The notes beneath the pieces are model-generated. The model saw only the letters and a list, made by a program, of their open reading frames with translations, did no database searches and was not told the DNA's origin. Shown piece after piece: positions 45,554-54,264 of a stretch of DNA of 64,000 nucleotides. The DNA is from Porcincola sp945869225. GTDB taxonomy: Bacteria > Bacillota > Clostridia > Lachnospirales > Lachnospiraceae. Positions within the stretch are counted from its first letter, which is position 1; each line of letters opens with the position of its first letter. The position numbers and the translations under genes are program-made. The stretch is from NCBI RefSeq assembly GCF_052118625.1, contig NZ_JBQKGW010000003.1, forward strand, positions 124,001 through 188,000, in the 5' to 3' direction.

Positions 45554-45595
45554 AAGAGTCCAATTTTTAAGAGACTAAATCAATCAGCGTCAGGA

Positions 45596-46756
45596 TCAGA
45601 ACGCTGCCTTGAAGATCTCGATGATGTCCTCCTTGCTTAGCGGGACGAAGCACCCGACGCAGCCGGCAGCGGCCTTCTCGGCCATTTTCTCAAAATGCGT
45701 CTGCTCGGTGATGCCGACTTCGCGGAGGTTTTTCGGAAGCTCCATGGTCGTGAAGAAGAATTCTCTGGTCTTCCCGATGGCTTCTTTGGCGGCGCTCATG
45801 TCATCGGCAGCTGTGATCCCCCAGACATTGCGGCCGTATTCGGCGAAAATCGGTGCGGTCTTGCCGGAGAGGATGTGCTCCATCCAGACCGGGGTCAGAA
45901 TCGCAAGCCCCTGTCCGTGGGTGATGTCGTAGAAGGCTGAGAGCTCATGCTCCATCGGATGGACGCACCATGCAGGCGCGTTGCCGACACGGGTCAGTCC
46001 GTTGATCGCGAGGGAAGCCGCCCACATCAGATTCGCACGGGCATCGTAGTTCTCTGGTTCACGGAGCGCCACAGGGCCATACTTGAACATGACCTTCAGC
46101 AGGCTTTCTCCGAAACGCTTCTGGACATCAGCGCCGGTTTCAAAGCTGAAGTAATTCTCGAAGGTGTGGCTGATCATGTCCGCGGTTCCTGCCGCCGTCT
46201 GCTTCTTCGAGACGGAGTAGGTGTAGGTCGGATCCAGTACGGACATCGCCGGTTTCAGGCACGGAGCGGCGGTTCCCCACTTCTCATTCTTCGTCATATC
46301 GGAAATGACCGCGAACTCATCCATCTCGGAGCCAGTTGCCGACAGCGTCAGGACAGAATAGATCGGAAGAGCACCCTGGATCTTCTCCGGGTGGATGACC
46401 AGATCCCAGGCATCGCCGTCGTACTTTGCGCCGGCCGCGACAACCTTGGCGCAGTCGATGGTGCTCCCGCCGCCGATGGCCAGCACCATATCAATGCCGT
46501 CTTCCTTACAGAGCGCGACGCCTTTTCTGACAGTCTCGATCTTCGGGTTCGGCTCGACGCCGGACAGTTCTTCGACCGTCAGGCCTGCCTCCTTCAGAAT
46601 CTTCATGGCAGCATCGTAGATGCCATTCCGCTTGATGCTTCCGCCGCCATACACGAGCAGAACCTTGCTGCCGCTTTCCTTCAGCTCACTCAGGTGAGAG
46701 ATCTGTCCCGTTCCAAAATGAATCCGGGTGGGCATCTGCAGTGTGAAATTGTACAT
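45596..46756 (-). CDS. Iron-containing alcohol dehydrogenase
   Basis: A 386-residue group III dehydrogenase with the NAD(P)-binding GGGSTIDCAKVVA near 94-106, metal-binding His/Asp residues in the VHPMEHELSAFYDITHGQGLAI segment, and FGTGQISHLSEL at the N-terminus. It resembles NADH-dependent butanol dehydrogenases (BdhA) and likely reduces aldehydes in fermentation. The start is taken at 46756, with AAGGAGG six bases upstream, rather than ten codons further. It is monocistronic. Confidence 0.88.
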   Translation of the reverse strand: MYNFTLQMPTRIHFGTGQISHLSELKESGSKVLLVYGGGSIKRNGIYDAAMKILKEAGLTVEELSGVEPNPKIETVRKGVALCKEDGIDMVLAIGGGSTIDCAKVVAAGAKYDGDAWDLVIHPEKIQGALPIYSVLTLSATGSEMDEFAVISDMTKNEKWGTAAPCLKPAMSVLDPTYTYSVSKKQTAAGTADMISHTFENYFSFETGADVQKRFGESLLKVMFKYGPVALREPENYDARANLMWAASLAINGLTRVGNAPAWCVHPMEHELSAFYDITHGQGLAILTPVWMEHILSGKTAPIFAEYGRNVWGITAADDMSAAKEAIGKTREFFFTTMELPKNLREVGITEQTHFEKMAEKAAAGCVGCFVPLSKEDIIEIFKAAF

Positions 46757-46870
46757 ATATACCTCCTTATTGTGAAAGATTTTCATCAGAATTTACTGCT
46801 ATTATAACGCACAGAATCCATTCTGCCACTACTTCCACAGAAATTCCACATTCATGTTCGAACATATCGG

Positions 46871-46899
46871 TTGCCGGCCTGTGTGCTTTCGGGTATGAT
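46871..46899 (+). promoter_or_regulatory. glgB promoter
   Basis: TTGCCG, a 17-base spacer and TATGAT, 134 bases before the glgB start. The rest of the 46757-47032 gap holds no gene. Confidence 0.5.
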
Positions 46900-47032
46900 A
46901 TATACAGTTGTAAAGCGTGAAAGACGCAGGCCCTGCCGGGCGCCAGGCGGCTGAGACCGGTCAGCGGGGGTTTCAGACTGCTGAAGCCGGGGCGGCAGGC
47001 CTTCATGGGATAAGCCTTTTGGAGGTGGACAG

Positions 47033-49024
47033 ATGGATCTTCAGAAATTCTATGACGGGCAGGAGTTTTCTCTCTATGAATTCTTAGGGGCGCACGTGAC
47101 CCCGTCAGGCGTGGTGTTCAGAACTTATGCGCCTTCGGCGCGTGAGGTATCTGTGATCGGGGAGTTCAACGGCTGGAGGGGGACTCCGATGCACCGGATT
47201 CTGAATGGACAGTTTTTCGAGACGGAGATTGCGGAGGCAAGGCCGGGACAGATGTATAAGTTTCAGATTACCTCCGGATCCGGGATGTACGACCATGCCG
47301 ATCCGTATGCCTTCAGTTCCCAGCTCCGCCCGGAGACGGCTTCCATCATCTGGGATATGGGTGCTTACAGGTTCCGTGACGGCGCCTACATGAAGCGGCG
47401 CAGATGCGGCAGCGCCGGCATGACTGGGACCAGGGCGTCCGGCCAAAATGGCCTGTCCGGGGCCGGAATCGGGGCGGATGCCGCGTCCAGTATTCCGGAC
47501 AGTGGAGACGTGACAGTCCGGCCGGAGCAGCCGCCGTTCTTCGACAGGCCGCTCAACATCTATGAGCTTCACCTGGGCTCCTGGAAGCGCAGGGATGATC
47601 CCGAAGAGCTGGCCAGGAAGCTTGACGAGGCGAAGGAGAAGGGGGAGGGCATCGATGTTTCCTCCGGCTGGTACCGGTATGAGGAGATTGCAGATCTCCT
47701 TGTCCCGTATCTGAAGGAAAATCATTTCAATGCGGTGGAGTTCATGCCGCTCAATGAATACCCGGCGGACGAGTCCTGGGGGTACCAGGCGACCGGATTT
47801 TTCAGCGCGACCTCGCGCTATGGTACGCCGGATGGCCTGAAGAAGCTGGTGGACCGGCTCCATCAGGCGGATATCAGCGTGATCCTGGACATCGTGACCG
47901 TCCATTTTGCGACCAATGACTATGCGCTTGCCCGCTACGATGGGACGCAGCTGTATGAATACCCGAATGACGCGGTGAACGTGAGTGAGTGGGGGAGCTG
48001 CAACTTCAACCATTCGAGAGGCGATATCGCAAGCTTTCTGAATTCCGCCAGCGCTTTCTGGCTGGATCAGTATCATTTCGATGGATTGCGATTTGACGCG
48101 GTCGGCAATCTGATCTACTGGATGGGGGACGAGCGGCGCGGGGTCAATACGAATACCGTCGAATTCCTGAAGAAGATGAACAGCGGGCTGAAACGGCTGT
48201 ATCCGGATACAATGCTGATTGCAGAGGACTCGTCGGCGTATCCGGGGGTCACAAAACCGGTCTCGGAGGGCGGCCTGGGCTTTGACTACAAGTGGGATAT
48301 GGGCTGGATGAACGACACGCTGAATTTCTTCCGGACCGATCCGCCCTACCGCCCGCAGGAGTATCACAAGCTGACCTTCTCGATGGCTTATTTCTACAAC
48401 GAGCGATATCTGCTTCCGCTCTCCCATGACGAGGTGGTCCATGGGAAGGCGACGGTCATCCAGAAGATGGCCGGGGATTATGACAGAAAGTTCCCGCAGG
48501 CGAGAGCCCTGTATCTGTATATGTTCCTGCATCCGGGCAAGAAGCTGAACTTCATGGGCAATGAATTTGCACAGTTCCGCGAGTGGGATGAGAAGCGGCA
48601 GCAGGATTTCATGCTGCTGAAATATCCGATTCACGATGCGTTCCACCGCTATTTCCGGGATCTCGGCGCTTTCTATCTGAAGTATCCGGCGCTCTGGCAG
48701 GAGGACTATGTGGAGGATGGCTTTCACTGGCTGTCTGCCGATGATACGGAGCATGTTGTCTACGCCTTCGAGCGCAGGACGATGGGACAGACAATCCTGT
48801 GTGTCTTCAACCTGTCCGATCAGTGCCAGGAGTTCTTGTACGGGGAAGAGCAGGGGGCTGTCCGCGCGGGAGCCGGGGGAACCTTTGGCCTTCAGCTTCT
48901 GATTGATTCGGATGATGAACGATATGGCGGCGGAACAAGGGTGACAGGGAAGACCCGGTCCTTCGGGGAACCCATCGGACTTCCGCCGTTCACCGGGAGA
49001 GCATATCTGGAGGTGGAAGTGTAA
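47033..49024 (+). CDS. glgB: 1,4-alpha-glucan branching enzyme
   Basis: Introduces alpha-1,6 branches in glycogen. The 663-residue GH13 enzyme has an N-terminal CBM48-like domain (about 24-118), the ELHLGSWKR start of the catalytic domain, the nucleophile region DGLRFDAVGNLIYW near 345, LIAEDSSAYPG with the acid/base Glu, and PLSHDEVVHGK near 463. An insert at 121-168 (KRRRCGSAGMTGTRASG... SIPDSGDVTVRPEQPP) separates the two domains and is unlike the family. GGAGGTGG sits just before the ATG. It is separate from glgC/glgD but serves the same pathway. Confidence 0.94.
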   Translation: MDLQKFYDGQEFSLYEFLGAHVTPSGVVFRTYAPSAREVSVIGEFNGWRGTPMHRILNGQFFETEIAEARPGQMYKFQITSGSGMYDHADPYAFSSQLRPETASIIWDMGAYRFRDGAYMKRRRCGSAGMTGTRASGQNGLSGAGIGADAASSIPDSGDVTVRPEQPPFFDRPLNIYELHLGSWKRRDDPEELARKLDEAKEKGEGIDVSSGWYRYEEIADLLVPYLKENHFNAVEFMPLNEYPADESWGYQATGFFSATSRYGTPDGLKKLVDRLHQADISVILDIVTVHFATNDYALARYDGTQLYEYPNDAVNVSEWGSCNFNHSRGDIASFLNSASAFWLDQYHFDGLRFDAVGNLIYWMGDERRGVNTNTVEFLKKMNSGLKRLYPDTMLIAEDSSAYPGVTKPVSEGGLGFDYKWDMGWMNDTLNFFRTDPPYRPQEYHKLTFSMAYFYNERYLLPLSHDEVVHGKATVIQKMAGDYDRKFPQARALYLYMFLHPGKKLNFMGNEFAQFREWDEKRQQDFMLLKYPIHDAFHRYFRDLGAFYLKYPALWQEDYVEDGFHWLSADDTEHVVYAFERRTMGQTILCVFNLSDQCQEFLYGEEQGAVRAGAGGTFGLQLLIDSDDERYGGGTRVTGKTRSFGEPIGLPPFTGRAYLEVEV

Positions 49025-49038
49025 ATCCTTCCTGCCTG

Positions 49039-49047
49039 TGCTATAAT
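49039..49047 (+). promoter_or_regulatory. Extended -10 promoter for the lysozyme-SH3 gene
   Basis: TGCTATAAT is a perfect -10 with the TGN extension, only 15 bases after the glgB stop and 27 bases before the start. Confidence 0.55.
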
Positions 49048-49073
49048 GGGACAACTACAGGAGGAAATATACC

Positions 49074-50459
49074 TTGAATACGATGAGAATTCAGAAGAAG
49101 ATCCTGATGCTGTTCTGCACGGCGCTTCTGACGTTTCCGCTCTCCGCAGCCGGACCGTCCACTATGTGCGTATATGCGGAGGATGAGGTTGCAACGGAGG
49201 ATGCCTCCACAGGGGAATCCTCTCTATCCGCTGTTCAGGATGACAGTGCCCTGTCCGGAGGAAGCCTGTTTGAGGACCAGAATACAAATATACAGTCCAG
49301 GGACGGGATTTTTGCCGGCGAAAGCGGAAAGAAGAAGCAGTCTTCGAAAAAATTGATCGCCGGCTACCGCAGGACGGGGCTTGTGAAAAGCGTGACCTAT
49401 GATGAGGGGAGCAAGCCATCTTTGCAGATGCTTGAGTCCCAGTTTCCATCCACGGTGGATGTTTACTTTGCCGGGGAGAGCAGGCCGGTGACCTTGAAGA
49501 CAAGCTGGAAGTGTGCAGGGGGAGACTACGGGTCTTCCTCCGGCGGGTATTTTATCTTTGTGCCGGCGTTTGACGAGGGGAAGTACATTGTGCGGGGCAT
49601 GAGTCTCACGGCGGACATGCCGTATATCGAGGTGAAACAGAATCCCGGAGTTGCGGTTGAGATGATTGCGTCCGCTCCGCCGACGGTGAACGAAAAGAAG
49701 GTCTTCGACTATTGCGTAAACGAGCTGGGGCTGAACAAGGCTGCAGCCTGCGGTATCCTGGCAAACATGTACTGTGAGTCCGGGTTCCGGACGAATGCGC
49801 TGGGGGACGGCGGGACATCGGTCGGCGTCTGTCAGTGGCACAACGGGCGCTGGACGTCGCTGCGCGCTTATACATCGGACTGGCAGACACTTGAGGGCCA
49901 GCTGTCGTACATGAAGTGGGAGTTGGAGCATGGTTACGGTGCGACGCTGAATGCACTGAGGGCAGTCTCTGATGATGCGCAGGGTGCCTACGATGCCGGA
50001 TATTTCTGGTGCATGCATTATGAGATGCCGGACAGTGCGCACACGAGAGGCATCACGAGAGGATACCTGGCAAAGAATGTCTACTGGCAGCGCTATGGTG
50101 CGGATGGCGAGCCGGACAGGGAAGGCTGCAACGATTCTTTCGAGGGCGAATATGTCTTCGACGGAGAGGGAAGCCTGAATATCCGGGCAGATCATTCTGA
50201 GGACAGTGAAGTGATCGGGTCCATCAAGGCTGGCGAAAAGGTCGAGGTGACGAAGGGAAACGGCGAGTGGGCACATGTTCTCTATGAAGGAAAGACCGGC
50301 CTGGTGAAGATGGAATACCTGACGGCAGTGGATACAGAAGAGAAGGGCGTTGCAAAAGAACAGGCCGGCGCGAAAGAGCAGAGCGTTGTAGATGAGCAGG
50401 CCGGCGCTGGTACAGGACAGGGGGCTGGAGGCAGCCAGGAAACAGAGGCAGATGAATAA
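49074..50459 (+). CDS. Secreted phage-tail-type lysozyme with SH3 domain
   Basis: A 461-residue protein from a TTG start (AGGAGG nine bases upstream): a signal peptide (about 1-35), a Ser/Thr-rich spacer, a beta-type region, a phage-tail lysozyme-like domain (Phage_lysozyme2, about 215-345, NEKKVFDYCVNELGLN, GILANMYCESGFRTNALG, SVGVCQWHNGRW) and a bacterial SH3 domain (SLNIRADHSEDSEVIGSI, about 363-420). The C-terminal tail is Glu/Gln-rich. It probably hydrolyses peptidoglycan outside the cell. The CESGF glutamate is the expected catalytic residue. Confidence 0.85.
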   Translation: MNTMRIQKKILMLFCTALLTFPLSAAGPSTMCVYAEDEVATEDASTGESSLSAVQDDSALSGGSLFEDQNTNIQSRDGIFAGESGKKKQSSKKLIAGYRRTGLVKSVTYDEGSKPSLQMLESQFPSTVDVYFAGESRPVTLKTSWKCAGGDYGSSSGGYFIFVPAFDEGKYIVRGMSLTADMPYIEVKQNPGVAVEMIASAPPTVNEKKVFDYCVNELGLNKAAACGILANMYCESGFRTNALGDGGTSVGVCQWHNGRWTSLRAYTSDWQTLEGQLSYMKWELEHGYGATLNALRAVSDDAQGAYDAGYFWCMHYEMPDSAHTRGITRGYLAKNVYWQRYGADGEPDREGCNDSFEGEYVFDGEGSLNIRADHSEDSEVIGSIKAGEKVEVTKGNGEWAHVLYEGKTGLVKMEYLTAVDTEEKGVAKEQAGAKEQSVVDEQAGAGTGQGAGGSQETEADE

Positions 50460-50510
50460 AACCAGAGCAGCGGGATGAGCGTCCGGGAGACCACCGGCTG
50501 CTGACAGAAA

Positions 50511-50549
50511 AAAGGGCGGCCGCACCAGACTGGTGCAGCCACCCTTTTT
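50511..50549. terminator. Bidirectional terminator
   Basis: GCACCA pairs with TGGTGC across GAC, and the outer AAGGG/CCCTT arms are flanked by A and T runs. It separates two convergent genes. Confidence 0.8.
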
Positions 50550-50585
50550 GTGACGGCGGAGCCGCCGGACCGGGCGGGGCAGAGA

Positions 50586-51167
50586 TTATGCTTCTGTCTC
50601 TGTCTCCGACTCTGCGGTGGTCGGGCTGATCGACATAAAGATGTTATTCATGATCGGCTTGAAGTCCTTGTCGTCATTCGGCCCGAGCTGGACGGTGTAC
50701 ATACCGCCGTCAACGTCTGCAAATGCAACACCGCTGACTTTCTGGTCATCAAGGTCGAAGCCAACTGCAGAGATACCGTTCAGGTCCACCTTGTACAGCG
50801 ACTTGTATCCGCTGTCTTTCAGCTGTTTGTAGATGTCGTCGGCTGTGACCTGCATGCCTTCATGATAGGAGACTGCAATGTTCCAGCCCTTCGCGGAATC
50901 TGCCGCCTGGTAGACAATGCCCTGCTTGGCATTCTCGTCCGAGACCTCCAGAACATCCCAGTCGCTCGGAAGATAAAGATCAAATCCAAGTCCGGTAGAA
51001 ACCCAGGTTCCCTCATAAGCATTCGGGTCCATGTCCTTATAGTTAAGAACGATGTCTGCCGCGCTGCTCTCTGTCGCAGTCTCTGTCTCTGCTGCCATCA
51101 CGCCGACCGGGCTGAGGCTCATCATCATTCCTGCGAGCATGATCACTGCAAGTCTTTTCTTCATCAT
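50586..51167 (-). CDS. Secreted protein of unknown family
   Basis: About 193 residues with a signal peptide (MMKKRLAVIMLAGMMMSLSPVGVMA), a Thr/Glu-rich spacer and a mixed domain (GLGFDLYLPSDWDVLEVSD, ISAVGFDLDDQKVSGVAFADV) ending in a Glu-rich tail (ESETETEA). I do not recognise the family. An AAAGGAGG site lies ten bases before the ATG (51167); a TTG two codons earlier is also possible. Confidence 0.7.
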   Translation of the reverse strand: MMKKRLAVIMLAGMMMSLSPVGVMAAETETATESSAADIVLNYKDMDPNAYEGTWVSTGLGFDLYLPSDWDVLEVSDENAKQGIVYQAADSAKGWNIAVSYHEGMQVTADDIYKQLKDSGYKSLYKVDLNGISAVGFDLDDQKVSGVAFADVDGGMYTVQLGPNDDKDFKPIMNNIFMSISPTTAESETETEA

Positions 51168-51368
51168 TTGCAAAGTTCCTCCTTTGTATGGCGGCGGGTT
51201 CTTTCACAGTCTGCCGAAGTGTGCCCGCCGGATGTCTCATTCAAGATTCAAACAGAGTATAGTGGTTTTCCATGTGCTGAAAAAGCCCCGAAGAGGGCAG
51301 CAAAATTGCTGAAAATGGGTCTTGACAACTAAATAAATGTATGATTTCTTCTCTGCCATTTGCTTCTC

Positions 51369-51377
51369 TGATATAAT
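51369..51377 (+). promoter_or_regulatory. Extended -10 promoter for the LytTR regulator
   Basis: TGATATAAT, a perfect hexamer with TGN extension. A TTGACA at 51322-51327 is too far away to serve as its -35. Confidence 0.5.
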
Positions 51378-51405
51378 GTGGCATAACTGGAGGAAACGGA
51401 AAGGC

Positions 51406-52131
51406 ATGATGATGGGACTGAAAATCGCGGTCTGCGAGGACGAACCAGAGGAATACGAAAAGCTGAAGAGGGTCCTGGAGCAAAGCGGAAGGGAAGTGGA
51501 CGTTGATTACTTTCCGGATGGAAGCTTGCTTCTTCAGTCCTTCTATGCAGGTAAATATGACCTGATCATGCTTGATATTTATATGAAGGGAATGGGCGGG
51601 ATTGAAACGGCGGCGGGCATCCGTCAGACAGACGAAGAGGTGCCGGTAGCCTATCTGACCGGGAGCGAGGACTTTGCGCTCGAGGCCTACCGCTACCACG
51701 TGCTGCGGTATCTGGTAAAGCCGCCGAAGAAGGAGGAGGTGGAGGAGCTGCTCTGCCTGGCGGAGAAGATGAGGACATACCTGCCTTCCCTGACGATCCG
51801 GACAGACGGACGGGAACGGAAGGTGCCGCTCCGGCAGATCCGGTATATAGAGCAGAACAATCGGAATCTGAACTATTTTCTGACTGGTGGGGAGGAGCTG
51901 ACGTCCAGAGGGCGGCTCGACGAAGTGGAACAGAGCGTCCCCTGTCCTCCATTTTACCGGTGTCACAAGAGTTTTCTGGTCAACCTGGCGCATGTGAAGG
52001 ACTTCGATGAGGAGCTGAACGTTTTTGTGATGAGCGAGGGCGGAGTTGTCTACGTGCGTAAGCAGAGTACCAGGGAGGCGGTTCGGGCGTTCAGAGACTT
52101 TATGTTCGCGCAGCTGCGGGAGAATTCGTGA
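51406..52131 (+). CDS. LytTR-family response regulator
   Basis: About 241 residues: receiver with ED acidic pair (AVCEDEPEE), acceptor D in LIMLDIYMKGMGG and Lys in YLVKPPKK; then a LytTR DNA-binding domain (about 130-235, RKVPLRQIRYIEQNNRNLNYFL and FYRCHKSFLVNLAHVKDFDE). Such regulators (AgrA-like) pair with GHKL kinases, and one is the next gene. The starts at 51406, 51409 and 51412 are adjacent, and I cannot separate them. The target is unknown. Confidence 0.9.
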   Translation: MMMGLKIAVCEDEPEEYEKLKRVLEQSGREVDVDYFPDGSLLLQSFYAGKYDLIMLDIYMKGMGGIETAAGIRQTDEEVPVAYLTGSEDFALEAYRYHVLRYLVKPPKKEEVEELLCLAEKMRTYLPSLTIRTDGRERKVPLRQIRYIEQNNRNLNYFLTGGEELTSRGRLDEVEQSVPCPPFYRCHKSFLVNLAHVKDFDEELNVFVMSEGGVVYVRKQSTREAVRAFRDFMFAQLRENS

Positions 52132-52233
52132 CAATCAGCGTTTGATGGATCAGGGAATCCGGTAGGGCAGGATATCGCCGCATGGACAGCAGATGACATG
52201 GAAGGAACGGGCACGAAGACAGGGGGACAGAAT

Positions 52234-54114
52234 ATGGGCGGACGGCATCCGGGACACAGGAGGCGTTTCACTTGTAGAAAACAGGGCTGGCTGGAGCCTG
52301 TCCTTTTCGTGAGCCTGTTTTCAGTACTGCTTCTGGCCTTGCTTCTTCAGATCAGGGGTATCCGGCGAAGCATCGGGACGGTTCAGCAGAATCACTGGAC
52401 CCAGGTGCGGAATGTTCGTGTCCGGATCGGCAATGGAGAGAATGCGTCCTGGAAGAAGGTCATGCTCCCTGAGACCATCAGAAATCTCCCGGGCGGGACG
52501 AAGGTAACGGTTTCTTTCCGGCTCCAGAGCGATGGCTCCAGCATGCTGTTTCTGAATCCGGTCTATTCTCCGGTCGACGTCTATGCGGATGACAAGCTGA
52601 TTTACAGCTACGGGACACAGGGAACCTGGCCGCCCTACATGCCGGATCCGCCGACCGGCGCTTTTTCGGTGAAGCTCCCGGCTCACAGAGATGAACATCT
52701 GCTCCATGTAGAGCTTGTCTATACGTCTCCAAAATCAAGGTCTGTTCTTGCCCTTCATTCGATGGTGACCGGATCAGGGGATGCCGTCCTGCGGTATCTG
52801 TTTAAACGCTACGGGTATTCGTGGGTGTCTTCTCTTCTGTTTATCATCGCGGGGATTGTCATGTGCGGTCTGTCCCTGTTATATATCACCTTTGAGAAGC
52901 ACGGCTTCAGGCTGGCACTTCCGGGTCTTCTGATTGTGCTGGCAGGTGTGTGGGAATTCTCGGAAAATACAATGAGCATCTATCTGACGCACCGGCCGAC
53001 CATTCTGTACATTCTGGCCTTTACCGGTATGTATGCCATGCTGCTGCCGCTGTTTGTCTTTGTGCAGAAGTTCACGAAGGCGGAAAGCGGGCTGTTTCTC
53101 AGCGTGCTCAGGTGGATTCTGGAGGCAGCGGTTCTGGGGAGCCTGTTCCTGCAGCTTGCCGGGATTGTTCCATTTACCCGGAGCCTTTATCTCTTCCATG
53201 TTCTTCTGCCTGCTGATCTGATTCTCATGGCCGTCTACATGCTGTACCTTGGAATCTGGAAGAAGAACAGGCCGGCGGTCGCCATGTTTCTTGCCATTCT
53301 GGTTCTTGCGGTCGCCGCTGTACTGGAGCTTCTGAATTATTATGTGGTCTTTACAGATCGAAACTCGGCCCTGTTTCAGACCGGACTTCAGATTTTCTGC
53401 CTGATCATCCTGGTTTTCGGCTGCGTGGAGGTGCGGCGGAACATGAACCTTCGGTACAGGAATCTGGAGCTGGCGCATGACATTGGGATACTGGAGCAGT
53501 CGGTGGAGCTTCAGAAGGAAAGAAGCCGTGTGCTGACAGCCTATGAGTCGGATATCCGCAGGCAGAGGCATGACCTGAGGCATCATCTGAGGTATCTGCG
53601 GCAGCTTCTGCAGGATGGAAGGGACAAGGAGGCGGCGGCTTACATCGAATCGCTGGATCAGGCGATTCCGGCCGGCACAGTTACCCGTTATTGTGAGAAC
53701 AGCCTGGTGAATGCGGTTATCAGCTACCATGTGGCGCTGGCGCGCAGTGATCAGATCCGGATGGAAGTCGGGGTACAGATTCCGGCGGCCAATCCTCATA
53801 TCAGCGATGCGCATCTTTGTGTGATTCTGGGGAATCTGCTTGAGAATGCATGTGAGGCCTGCCGGCGGATGACGGAGGGGGAACGGTGGATCAGACTCCG
53901 GGCGAAAGTCCACGGAGATCTGCTGTTTATCTCGATGGACAACAGCTGCAGCGGAGCTGTGCAGCTGCAGGACGGCCGGTATTTATCTAGCAAGCGGAAC
54001 GAGGAAGGGATCGGGCTCAGGTCCGTCCGCTCTCTGGCGAAGGCGCACGACGGGTCTGCGGAGTTTACGTCTGGTGATAACTGGTTCCGCTCGGAGATCT
54101 GTGTGAGACTGTGA
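52234..54114 (+). CDS. GHKL-type sensor histidine kinase
   Basis: About 626 residues: one N-terminal membrane segment, an extracellular beta-type domain (about 45-185), seven hydrophobic segments (about 200-425; 7TMR-DISM-like), a coiled region, the phosphoacceptor RQRHDLRHHLRYL and an HATPase_c with GNLLENACEACRR and the glycine-box GIGLRSVRSL. It lies 102 bases after the LytTR regulator and is its presumed partner. ATG 52234 is preferred over 52198 because AGGGGG lies seven bases upstream. The ligand is unknown. Confidence 0.87.
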   Translation: MGGRHPGHRRRFTCRKQGWLEPVLFVSLFSVLLLALLLQIRGIRRSIGTVQQNHWTQVRNVRVRIGNGENASWKKVMLPETIRNLPGGTKVTVSFRLQSDGSSMLFLNPVYSPVDVYADDKLIYSYGTQGTWPPYMPDPPTGAFSVKLPAHRDEHLLHVELVYTSPKSRSVLALHSMVTGSGDAVLRYLFKRYGYSWVSSLLFIIAGIVMCGLSLLYITFEKHGFRLALPGLLIVLAGVWEFSENTMSIYLTHRPTILYILAFTGMYAMLLPLFVFVQKFTKAESGLFLSVLRWILEAAVLGSLFLQLAGIVPFTRSLYLFHVLLPADLILMAVYMLYLGIWKKNRPAVAMFLAILVLAVAAVLELLNYYVVFTDRNSALFQTGLQIFCLIILVFGCVEVRRNMNLRYRNLELAHDIGILEQSVELQKERSRVLTAYESDIRRQRHDLRHHLRYLRQLLQDGRDKEAAAYIESLDQAIPAGTVTRYCENSLVNAVISYHVALARSDQIRMEVGVQIPAANPHISDAHLCVILGNLLENACEACRRMTEGERWIRLRAKVHGDLLFISMDNSCSGAVQLQDGRYLSSKRNEEGIGLRSVRSLAKAHDGSAEFTSGDNWFRSEICVRL

Positions 54115-54119
54115 CGGTG

Positions 54120-54149
54120 TTCACATTTTTTCCAAATTTGTGACATAAT
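54120..54149 (+). promoter_or_regulatory. Possible promoter for htrA
   Basis: TTCACA, an 18-base spacer and CATAAT, with a second TATGAT at 54168-54173 nearer the start. Either could drive the gene. Confidence 0.4.
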
Positions 54150-54264
54150 TCGAACAAACACAGCCGTTATGATAGGACTCAGAAAACAGGAAAAGGGAAC
54201 AGACAGATGGAGTTCCCGAAGCACATAGAAGATTGAATACCTGGCACAAAGGAGGTTGTTATTT

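Noticed and set aside
47105..49054. Long antisense frame opposite glgB
   Set aside because: GlgB motifs fix the plus strand as coding; the antisense product has no family-like motifs.
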